Assembly: GCA_946886375.1 (NCBI GenBank)
Contig: CAMPIL010000254.1
Location: forward strand, 1 to 5,391
Direction of reading: 5' to 3'
DNA length: 5,391 nt
Source: an uncultured Phycisphaerales bacterium
Lineage (GTDB): Bacteria; Planctomycetota; Phycisphaerae; Phycisphaerales; SM1A02
Below, one piece after another: positions 1 to 5,263 of this stretch. Under the pieces are notes generated by a model, which did no database searches, was not told where the DNA came from, and saw nothing but the letters and a program-made list of their open reading frames with translations. The translations under genes were made by a program, and so were the position numbers. Positions within the stretch are counted from its first letter, which is position 1. Each line of letters starts with the position of its first letter.

Positions 1-196
1 GTTGCAGCGACGCCAGCACCTGCCCGGTGCCGCAGCCAAGTTCCAGCACATGGCCGCGGGCTGACCGGGGGATCGCCCGGTCAAAACACGACTTCAGGGC
101 CGAGTAGTACGTATCGTTGCGCTGCTTGTCCGCATCGTAACGATCCGCAAGGCTGTCCCAGTGTTCCTGGCTGGCAATGGGGTCCAGTCTTTGCAT
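1..196 (-). CDS. Class I SAM-dependent methyltransferase, N-terminal fragment (runs off left edge)
   Basis: The minus strand reads from an ATG at 196-194 with no stop to the window edge, giving 65 residues beginning MQRLDPIASQEHWDSLADRY. Residues about 49-64 (VLELGCGTGQVLASLQ) are a textbook motif I of class I methyltransferases: the glycine-rich loop that binds S-adenosylmethionine. The HW..LA.RYD..K element followed by YY..L is the usual helical lead-in of the Methyltransf_11/25 type. The methyl acceptor cannot be read from this piece. No strong Shine-Dalgarno lies before the ATG; no other ATG exists upstream in frame before a stop at 268-266, so this start is the best choice. It is divergent from the fused methyltransferase/glycosyltransferase at 261, whose own methyltransferase domain has a similar YY..L lead-in and motif I. 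This suggests related or duplicated genes serving a common glycan or lipid pathway (inference). Confidence 0.85.
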   Translation of the reverse strand, partial: MQRLDPIASQEHWDSLADRYDADKQRNDTYYSALKSCFDRAIPRSARGHVLELGCGTGQVLASLQ

Positions 197-247
197 GAGT
201 GTTGAACGATACCGCGAATGTCGATTAAGGTGCAGAAGCCGGCACTC

Positions 248-251
248 GGAG
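248..251 (+). promoter_or_regulatory. Shine-Dalgarno (GGAG) supporting a GTG start at 261
   Basis: GGAG lies nine bases before the in-frame GTG at 261. This favours that GTG over the longer reading from ATG 177 or ATG 195, which would overlap the start of the divergent methyltransferase and add about 22-28 poorly conserved arginine/cysteine-rich residues. Confidence 0.5.
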
Positions 252-260
252 CAGAACCAG

Positions 261-1748
261 GTGGGTCAGAATGAAACGAATCTCGTCCAAGACTCCGCAG
301 ACGTGAACAACGCCTGCGCCGCGACCGATTCAGATATCGGACGGGATCTGAACTCGCTTGATGACGATGCCCCAACCATGGTCCGCTGGGCTCAGCGCAA
401 CCGCTACTACTACGCGGAACTGGCCCGGCTGTTCCGCCTGCACGTTTCGACGAACGCTCGCGTTCTGCATGTGGGCTGCGGGCTGGGCGATCTGCTGGCA
501 AGCGTTCAGCCGAGTTTCGGCGTTGGCATTGACACTCGCCCTGCGATTCTTGATGCCGCGAGAAAGCGACATCCATCAGGCAACATTCAGTTTCGATTAT
601 TGAATCCGGAGAGTTTCGCGATCAATGAGCAATTCGATTTCGTGCTCATCGATCATGCACTCGCCGACATGCAGGACATCCAGGCATCGCTGGAATGCAT
701 CCGCAGAGTGTGCGCGCCGGGCACGCGGGTGGTGCTCAGTTATTACAACGCGCTGTGGGGGCCGCTGCTGCGCCTGGCTTCACGCATCGGTCTGAGGCGT
801 CCGGCGGGCGAACAGAACTGGCTGAGTTCGCACGACTTCGACAACCTGCTTCGGCTGGCTGGGTTTGAAGTTGTTTCCCATTCCACGCACACGCTGCTGC
901 CCAAGCGCGTGTGGGGGCTCAACGCATTGTTCAACAGGCTGCTGGCGAAAGTCTGGCCCTTCACGCACCTGTGCCTGACGCAACTGTTCGTTGCGCGGCC
1001 GGTCATGCCGCCCCAGAACGCCGACCGATTAACCTGCAGCGTGGTGATTCCCACGCGCAATGAGCGTGGCAACATCGCCGACGCCGTGCGCCGTGTGCCG
1101 CGCATTGGCTCGCACACCGAAATCATTTTCATCGACGGCAACAGCACCGACGGCACCGCGGACGAAATCCGCCGCGTCACCGCTGCAAATCCTGACAAGG
1201 ACATCAAACTGCTGCTTCAAGGCAACGGCAAGGGAAAAGGCGACGCGGTGCGCAAGGCGTTCGCCGCGGCGAGCGGCGATGTGCTGATGATTCTCGACGC
1301 CGACCTCACCGTCCCGCCCGAGGACCTGCCGCGGTTCTTCAAACCCATCGCCGACGGAACCGCTGAGTTCATCAACGGCACGCGGCTGGTCTATCCCATG
1401 GAAGACCAGGCCATGCGTTTCCTCAACAAGGCGGGCAATCGCTTCTTCAGCATCCTGTTCACCTGGCTGCTGGGGCAGCGCTTCCGTGACACGCTGTGCG
1501 GCACCAAGGCGCTCACGCGGCAGAACTACCAGATCATCGCCGCCAACCGACACTACTTCGGCGATTTCGACCCGTTCGGCGATTTCGACCTGATCTTCGG
1601 CGCCGCCAAGGCCAACTTCAAGATCATCGAAGTGCCCGTGCGCTACCGCGCCCGCACCTACGGCGAGACCAACATCCACCGCTTCCGCCACGGCTGGCTT
1701 TTGCTGAAAATGAGCTGGGTCGCGTTCAAGCGATTGAAGATGCGGTAA
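261..1748 (+). CDS. Bifunctional SAM methyltransferase / family 2 glycosyltransferase (dolichol-phosphate mannosyltransferase-like)
   Basis: From GTG 261 the product is 495 residues with two domains. Numbering here counts from that start. Residues about 48-250 are a class I methyltransferase: lead-in RNRYYYAEL (46-54), motif I VLHVGCGLGD (68-77), GVGID with the ribose-binding acid (87-91), and FDFVLIDH (125-132). Residues about 258-495 are a GT-A fold GT2 enzyme: VVIPTRNE (261-268), IIFIDGNSTDGT (288-299), GKGKGDAVR (323-331), the metal/nucleotide-binding DADLT (346-350), then TLCGTKAL and a conserved FGDFDPFGDFDLIFGAAK block ending RARTYGETNIHRF. The GT half resembles enzymes that transfer a sugar from a nucleotide donor to a polyprenyl phosphate or a lipid acceptor at the cytoplasmic membrane. 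No clear multi-pass membrane domain follows, so it is likely peripheral. The fusion suggests coupled glycosylation and methylation of one product, but the substrate is not visible. The first ~40 residues are acidic and uncharacterised; ATG 378 is an alternative start that would trim the lead-in. Confidence 0.88.
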   Translation: MGQNETNLVQDSADVNNACAATDSDIGRDLNSLDDDAPTMVRWAQRNRYYYAELARLFRLHVSTNARVLHVGCGLGDLLASVQPSFGVGIDTRPAILDAARKRHPSGNIQFRLLNPESFAINEQFDFVLIDHALADMQDIQASLECIRRVCAPGTRVVLSYYNALWGPLLRLASRIGLRRPAGEQNWLSSHDFDNLLRLAGFEVVSHSTHTLLPKRVWGLNALFNRLLAKVWPFTHLCLTQLFVARPVMPPQNADRLTCSVVIPTRNERGNIADAVRRVPRIGSHTEIIFIDGNSTDGTADEIRRVTAANPDKDIKLLLQGNGKGKGDAVRKAFAAASGDVLMILDADLTVPPEDLPRFFKPIADGTAEFINGTRLVYPMEDQAMRFLNKAGNRFFSILFTWLLGQRFRDTLCGTKALTRQNYQIIAANRHYFGDFDPFGDFDLIFGAAKANFKIIEVPVRYRARTYGETNIHRFRHGWLLLKMSWVAFKRLKMR

Positions 1749-1763
1749 GACGCTGGTCCGGTT

Positions 1764-1803
1764 TTGTGTCCCAATACTCAAGTAGCCGATATCATTCCCG
1801 CCC
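1764..1803 (+). promoter_or_regulatory. Possible promoter with short or absent leader for aspartate kinase
   Basis: The 55-nt gap before the aspartokinase ATG (1804) contains TATCAT at 1790-1795, a 5/6 match to the -10 consensus, and a weak TTGTGT at 1764-1769 with a long 20-nt spacer. Initiation about seven bases after the -10 would fall at or almost at the ATG. No purine-rich Shine-Dalgarno is seen in the bases just before it (cattcccgccc). This would fit a leaderless or near-leaderless mRNA. The -35 match is poor, so the call is tentative. Confidence 0.3.
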
Positions 1804-3156
1804 ATGGCTGTGATCGTCCAAAAATTCGGCGGCACCTCGGTGGCCGACTCGCAGAAGCTTCTCCGTTGTGCCCGGCGGGCTGTTGAGGCCCGCAAGAACG
1901 GCCACGATGTGGTTGTTGTCGTGTCCGCCATGGGTCACACGACCGATGAATTGATCGAACTTGCCGAGCAAGTTACGGCCCGGCCTGAGAAGTCTGAGAG
2001 CTCAACCAAGTCCGCTGCACCGACCGCCAGGTCCGCCCGCGAGATGGACATGCTCATGTCCACGGGCGAGCAGGTTTCCATCGCCTTGATGGCTATGGCG
2101 ATCCAGACGCTCGGCGTGGATGCCATCAGCATGACCGGCGCGCAGATGGGCATTCTGACCGATCCCATCCATACCCGCGCGCGAATTCAATCCATTGACG
2201 TCACGCGCATTCAGCGCGAATTGAAAGCGGGGCGCGTCGTCGTCGCCGCAGGATTCCAAGGCGTGACGGAAGACGGTCAAATCACAACGCTCGGCCGGGG
2301 CGGATCCGATGCAACGGCCGTCGCGCTCGCGGCCGCGCTGGGCATCGGCGCCAACGGCAACGGGGGGACGTGCGAAATCTACACCGACGTGGACGGCGTC
2401 TACACCGCCGACCCGCGCATCGTGCCGAACGCGCGCAAACTCGATCGAATCAGTTACGAGGAAATGCTCGAACTGGCCTCCAGCGGCGCTGCGGTCATGC
2501 AGACGCGCTCGGTCATGTTCGGCCAGAAGTTCGGCGTGCCCATTCACGTGCGCCACAGCGGCAAGTCCGATCCGGGCACGCTCATTTCGAAGGAAACTGC
2601 TGAAATGGAAGACATCGTTGTTGCGGGGTGCGCCCTGAAGAAAGACCTCGGCCGCATCAGCCTCCGCCGAATCCCCAATCGTGCCGGCGTACAGGGAATG
2701 ATCTTCGGCCTGATCGGAAAGGCGAACGTGGTGGTGGATGACATCATCCAGACCACGCACGAAGACAGCGCCAGCCTTTCGTTCACCGTCGATCACAATG
2801 ATCTTGCGGATGTGAAGATCGCCGCCAGCAAGGCAATTGAGCAACTGGGCACTGGCGAGGTGGCGGTGGAAATCGGCCTGGCGAAGGTGAGCGTGGCGGG
2901 CGTGGGCATGCGCAGCCACAGTGGTGTCGCGGCCACCATGTTCAAGGCCTTGGGCGATGCGGGCATTCCCATCGCCAACATCACGACTTCCGACATCAAG
3001 ATTTCCTGCATCGTGCCCAAGGAGTTCGGCGAGCGCGCGTTGCAGGTGGTGCATGACGCGTTCGGCCTGGACAAACCCCAGGGCGGGACCGCGGTGAAAT
3101 TCCGCGGTGAAGCCGCTGCCAAGAGCCCCGCGCGCAATCCGGTCAAGGTGAGTTGA
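1804..3156 (+). CDS. lysC: Aspartate kinase (monofunctional, ACT-regulated)
   Basis: A 450-residue aspartokinase (EC 2.7.2.4), phosphorylating L-aspartate with ATP in the cytoplasm as the first step towards lysine/diaminopimelate, threonine and methionine. The amino-acid kinase domain (about 1-265) shows KFGGTSV (7-13), the SAMG turn (41-44), REMDMLMSTGEQ (79-90), LTGAQ-type TGAQMGILTD (111-120), GRGGSD (164-169) and YTDVDGVYTADPR (193-205). Two ACT domains follow: about 271-345, with the NRAGVQGMIFG loop, and about 358-420, with VSVAGVGMRSHSGVAATMF and ITTSDIKISCIV. These are typical of feedback-inhibited LysC (lysine and/or threonine; the effector cannot be read). Compared with the usual family sequence there is an extra stretch of roughly 15 Ser/Ala/Lys-rich residues at 62-78. 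There is no homoserine dehydrogenase fusion. The start is fixed by the universal beginning of the family. An internal start may give a separate regulatory subunit (see 2590-2607). The final 15-20 residues are a basic, non-conserved tail. Confidence 0.96.
   Translation: MAVIVQKFGGTSVADSQKLLRCARRAVEARKNGHDVVVVVSAMGHTTDELIELAEQVTARPEKSESSTKSAAPTARSAREMDMLMSTGEQVSIALMAMAIQTLGVDAISMTGAQMGILTDPIHTRARIQSIDVTRIQRELKAGRVVVAAGFQGVTEDGQITTLGRGGSDATAVALAAALGIGANGNGGTCEIYTDVDGVYTADPRIVPNARKLDRISYEEMLELASSGAAVMQTRSVMFGQKFGVPIHVRHSGKSDPGTLISKETAEMEDIVVAGCALKKDLGRISLRRIPNRAGVQGMIFGLIGKANVVVDDIIQTTHEDSASLSFTVDHNDLADVKIAASKAIEQLGTGEVAVEIGLAKVSVAGVGMRSHSGVAATMFKALGDAGIPIANITTSDIKISCIVPKEFGERALQVVHDAFGLDKPQGGTAVKFRGEAAAKSPARNPVKVS
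2590..2607 (+). promoter_or_regulatory. Candidate internal ribosome-binding site and start for an aspartokinase beta subunit
   Basis: AAGGA at 2590-2594 is followed ten bases later by an in-frame ATG at 2605 (Met268 of the full protein), which would yield a 183-residue polypeptide beginning MEDIVVAGCALKKD, i.e. exactly the two ACT domains. In Bacillus and Corynebacterium LysC, an in-frame internal start at the same junction (about residue 246-250) makes the beta subunit of an alpha2-beta2 enzyme. Allowing for the ~15-residue insertion here, Met268 falls at the equivalent position. The site match is seen; use of the start is inferred. Confidence 0.4.
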
Positions 3157-3192
3157 TCGCCGCGGCTCGGGACGTTAAGTCCGGAATACAGC

Positions 3193-3214
3193 CGCAGATG
3201 CGGGCTCATCTGTG
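3193..3214 (+). terminator. Weak candidate terminator hairpin after aspartate kinase
   Basis: CGCAGATG (3193-3200) pairs with CATCTGTG (3207-3214), an eight-base stem with one G-U pair and a six-base loop, 36 nt after the aspartokinase stop. Only a short TTT follows (3215-3217), so intrinsic termination would be inefficient; it may be just an mRNA 3' stabilising stem. Confidence 0.3.
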
Positions 3215-3320
3215 TTTCAGCGGCCTCATCCCGCGTGAGAGTGTTCAAAACCCGTTGTTTTTCGGATAGAGGGGAACCCCTGAGGCTGTCGGGGCGTTTA
3301 CGTTCTGTTCGTTCCGATAA

Positions 3321-3360
3321 GCCGACGCAGAAAGTATGCGATCTTTTTGTTTGTGTCGGT
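3321..3360 (+). terminator. Nested stem with T-rich run (possible terminator or attenuator)
   Basis: CGCA (3326-3329) pairs with TGCG (3337-3340) around a seven-base loop, followed at once by TCTTTTTGTTT (3342-3352). An outer pairing of GCCGA (3321-3325) with TCGGT (3356-3360) encloses both. The inner stem is only four base pairs, so the terminator call is weak; the T-run in otherwise GC-rich DNA is what draws attention. Confidence 0.25.
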
Positions 3361-3363
3361 GCA

Positions 3364-3391
3364 TTCGGCCGAAGTGCGCACGCAAGTGCGC
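3364..3391. repeat. Adjacent palindromes and a 12-base-period direct repeat
   Basis: TTCGGCCGAA (3364-3373) is a perfect ten-base palindrome, directly followed by the eight-base palindrome GTGCGCAC (3374-3381). AAGTGCGC occurs at 3372-3379 and again at 3384-3391, twelve bases apart. Such spacing could be an operator for the lipoprotein gene 166 nt downstream, but short GC-rich palindromes also occur by chance. Confidence 0.35.
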
Positions 3392-3544
3392 GCAGGCATT
3401 GGTGGAACGTTGCCGACATGTGAGGCTTGGAAACGCGCGTCGCGTTCTCGGCCGACCTGCGTGCGGCCGCCTTGTCCGCAAGGGACCAGGCACATCGCCC
3501 GGACGTGATGCCTCCATGACTCTCACAGGCTCCACGATGAGCCG

Positions 3545-3550
3545 AAAGGA
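3545..3550 (+). promoter_or_regulatory. Shine-Dalgarno (AAAGGA) fixing the GTG start at 3557
   Basis: AAAGGA ends six bases before GTG 3557, the start that gives the protein an intact lipoprotein signal peptide. Any later start (for example the ATG at 3662) would lose the signal and lipobox. Confidence 0.65.
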
Positions 3551-3556
3551 CCGCAC

Positions 3557-4558
3557 GTGCAACTCAAAGCAATCTCGCTGTCGGTGGCCGGTCTGATCCA
3601 CGGCACGCTCCTTGGCTGCCAGGCCTCCAACACGAACCCGCAGAACGCGGCGCTGGGCGCGATGAAAAACACCGCTTCAACCAACGGCATGAGCGAAATG
3701 AACCTCGGCCGGCAGGATCGCCTGAGCGTGTTGACTTTCAACATGCAGCACCGAAACAACCCCAAGCAACTCTCGGTCATGGCGGACCACTTGCAGAGCG
3801 ACTTGGCCGAAACGCCTGATTTCATCCTGTGCCAGGAAGTGCTGTTTGAACGCTCGCGCAATCCCGAGGAAGCCAACACCGCCGCGTTGCTCGCCAACGA
3901 CCTTGACTGCCACTGGCGCGGAACCAAGCGCACCACCGATCATGAAGGCGTTGCGATCATCAGCCGCTATCCGTTTCTCTTCTACGATGAATTGCACCTC
4001 AAATCGCAGACCAGCCGCCTGCTGCTGGGCTTCCGGCGCGTCAGCGTGATGGGGGAGTTTCAAGTGCCTGGCACCGGCCTGGTGCGCGTCGTGAACGTGC
4101 ATTTCACCAATTGGGGCTTTGAGCGCCACGTCCGCATCAAGCAACTGGCGGAAACGCTCCAGTGGCTCGCGGCCCGTGAAGCCCAGGTGCATGCCGACGT
4201 CAACATCCTTGGCGGCGATTTCAATATTCAGTTCGGCAGCGATGAACTCGACCTGGTCAGCCAGGGCAAGTACGCCGACCTGTTTCAGTTCAACAACTTC
4301 AACACCCATGAGCCGACGCGCGGCGGGAAGGGCAAGCCGAATATCCGCGTCGATTACATCTTCGTGTCTTCGCCAGACCGCGAAATGAACATCGCCGGCG
4401 CCGGCGAGCAACGCCTGTGGCTCCAAGGCCTGAAATCGCCCGGCAAGTCCAAGTTCTGGCTCTCAGACCACGTGCCTGTCCTGCACGAATACACCTCGCG
4501 CCAGCCGGAAGTCGTGGCGTGCGGCGAGCAGCCGATCAATAACAACCTGGCACAGTGA
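3557..4558 (+). CDS. Lipoprotein of the endonuclease/exonuclease/phosphatase superfamily
   Basis: A 333-residue product starting at GTG. Residues 1-20 are a short basic-then-hydrophobic signal peptide ending in the lipobox L18-L19-G20-C21, so signal peptidase II should cut before Cys21. Gln, not Asp, is at +2, which by the E. coli rule would favour release to the outer membrane. After a ~30-residue Asn/Ala-rich linker comes the EEP (DNase I-like) fold: LTFNMQ (59-64), FILCQEV with metal-binding Glu94, GVAIISRYPF (131-140), NVHFTNWG with His182, GGDFNIQ with Asp221 and Asn223, RVDYIFVS with Asp266, and LSDHVPVL with the Asp304-His305 pair. All the usual catalytic positions are present, so it is probably an active metal-dependent phosphodiesterase or phosphatase. 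In this superfamily the substrate may be extracellular DNA, a sphingomyelin-like lipid, an inositol phosphate or another phosphoester; the sequence does not decide. It sits alone behind a 400-nt gap and ends 21 nt from the convergent lipid kinase. Confidence 0.9.
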   Translation: MQLKAISLSVAGLIHGTLLGCQASNTNPQNAALGAMKNTASTNGMSEMNLGRQDRLSVLTFNMQHRNNPKQLSVMADHLQSDLAETPDFILCQEVLFERSRNPEEANTAALLANDLDCHWRGTKRTTDHEGVAIISRYPFLFYDELHLKSQTSRLLLGFRRVSVMGEFQVPGTGLVRVVNVHFTNWGFERHVRIKQLAETLQWLAAREAQVHADVNILGGDFNIQFGSDELDLVSQGKYADLFQFNNFNTHEPTRGGKGKPNIRVDYIFVSSPDREMNIAGAGEQRLWLQGLKSPGKSKFWLSDHVPVLHEYTSRQPEVVACGEQPINNNLAQ

Positions 4559-4579
4559 TTCATCACACCGTTGCGCGGT

Positions 4580-5248
4580 TCACACCTTGCACAGCCGCCG
4601 GGGTACGCGCACGCGCAGCACCCCGGGAACCACCGCGACGCAAAGTCTGGTGAATGCGCCGGCGTTTTCGCCATCCAACGCAAGTGGAATTGGATCGTCC
4701 GCTTCAATCCGCAGCGTTTGCGCACGCACGCATGTGACGGCAGGGTGATTCACGTGACTGCCAAAATAGACTCGAGGCAGCACGTTGAATGCCAAGGCCC
4801 GCCGAGTCAGGGCTTTGAGCAACACCGCGTCGAGCATGCCGTCAATGGGTGATGCGTCAGGCGCAGGCCGCATCCCGCCGCCGTGGAATGCGCCGTTGCA
4901 AACAACAATCGACGCACATGCGCCGTCGTGAAGCAATACGCCGTCTGCGACGACTCTCGCGGAAAATGGCTGAAACGAAGCGATTTCTCGCAGCGCGCCG
5001 GCGAGATACGTCAGGAATCCTCCGCCGGCCTTGGATGTGCGATTCGCTCGGCGCGCGACCAATGCGCCAATCCCCGCATCCGCGATGTTGATGAACCAAC
5101 GGCGCTGCGCCTCGCCGTCGAAGCAGATTTCGCCGACGTCAAGTTGCTCAATCGTTCCGTTCAACAACGATGCACGCGTGTGATGGAATCGCGTCAAGCC
5201 CAAACCTCGTGCAAAATCGCGGCCCGTTCCGACCGGCAGGATGCTCAA
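4580..5248 (-). CDS. YegS/diacylglycerol kinase-like lipid kinase, N-terminus missing
   Basis: The minus strand carries about 222 residues of a DAGK_cat/YegS-BmrU family lipid kinase, which phosphorylates diacylglycerol or a related lipid with ATP at the inner face of the membrane. Counting from the TTG at 5248: ILPVGTGRDFARGL (3-16), the nucleotide-binding loop where the family usually has GTGNDFA; FINIADAGIGALV (52-64); TYLAGALREI (80-89); NGAFHGGGM (118-126); PDASPIDGMLDAVLL (130-144); and LDGENAG (191-197), containing the conserved DGE acid. The family is normally near 300 residues and starts with a domain holding GGDGT; here roughly 75-85 residues including that motif are absent. The frame runs only to a TAG at 5266-5264. 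The TTG is simply the first possible start codon, not a likely real one. Loss coincides with a sharp GC change at the junction with the next feature, so this is a broken or artificially joined gene rather than a natural short protein. Confidence 0.85.
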   Translation of the reverse strand: MSILPVGTGRDFARGLGLTRFHHTRASLLNGTIEQLDVGEICFDGEAQRRWFINIADAGIGALVARRANRTSKAGGGFLTYLAGALREIASFQPFSARVVADGVLLHDGACASIVVCNGAFHGGGMRPAPDASPIDGMLDAVLLKALTRRALAFNVLPRVYFGSHVNHPAVTCVRAQTLRIEADDPIPLALDGENAGAFTRLCVAVVPGVLRVRVPRRLCKV

Positions 5249-5263
5249 CGTCGACTTCGAGTC
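5229..5263. other. Junction between lipid-kinase and molybdoenzyme sequences
   Basis: Within these bases the minus strand still reads as kinase (STLSILPVG) while the plus strand already reads as molybdoenzyme (TGRMLNVDF). This means the two sources appear to share a short stretch around 5232-5257. To the left GC is about 53% (5161-5220); to the right 72% (5281-5340). Neither gene is complete across the point. This is the pattern of a join at a short shared word. Confidence 0.65.

Larger units (their letters stand above)
3157..3556. other. 400-nt gene-free gap with short hairpins and repeats
   Basis: No convincing coding region is found on either strand. Short open frames here give arginine/cysteine-rich peptides without recognisable domains. 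The gap must hold the 3' end of the aspartokinase mRNA and the control region of the lipoprotein gene at 3557. Visible elements are listed separately: a stem at 3193-3214, a stem plus T-run at 3321-3360, and palindromes with a 12-base-period repeat at 3364-3391. The stretch 3392-3540 shows nothing I can name, and no clear -35/-10 pair. Confidence 0.6.

Noticed and set aside
177..260. Longer N-terminus of the fusion gene from ATG 177 or ATG 195
   Set aside because: It would overlap the start of the divergent methyltransferase, adds Arg/Cys-rich non-conserved residues, and lacks the GGAG spacing seen before GTG 261.
197..260. Divergent promoters (TTGAAC at 202-207 with TAAGGT at 226-231 on plus)
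   Set aside because: Matches are weak and the sigma-factor preferences of this organism are unknown; a promoter must lie nearby but I cannot place it.
1557..1592. Near-perfect 18-base tandem repeat (TTCGGCGATTTCGACC units) inside the glycosyltransferase
   Set aside because: It encodes FGDFDPFGDFD, which I recall as a conserved block of this GT2 subfamily, so it is an old protein feature rather than a mobile or unstable repeat.
1029..1931. 300-residue open frame on the minus strand across the glycosyltransferase end
   Set aside because: Antisense shadow of the real gene in GC-rich DNA; Val/Ala/Glu-rich, no recognisable domain, and it crosses into the aspartokinase start.
2002..3054. 350-residue minus-strand open frame opposite aspartate kinase
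   Set aside because: His/Arg/Ala/Asp-rich antisense translation of a clearly real gene, with no domain.
3265..3285. AGGGGAACCCCT inverted repeat as a terminator or operator
   Set aside because: The loop is too tight for a stable hairpin beyond four pairs, no T-run follows, and no second copy is seen.
3235..3423. Small plus-strand frame (62 codons) in the gap
   Set aside because: No ribosome-binding site that I can see, arginine/serine-rich composition, no motif; not supportable as a gene.
4567..4579. ACCG-TTGCG-CGGT hairpin between the two convergent genes as a shared terminator
   Set aside because: Only four base pairs and no T-run on either strand.
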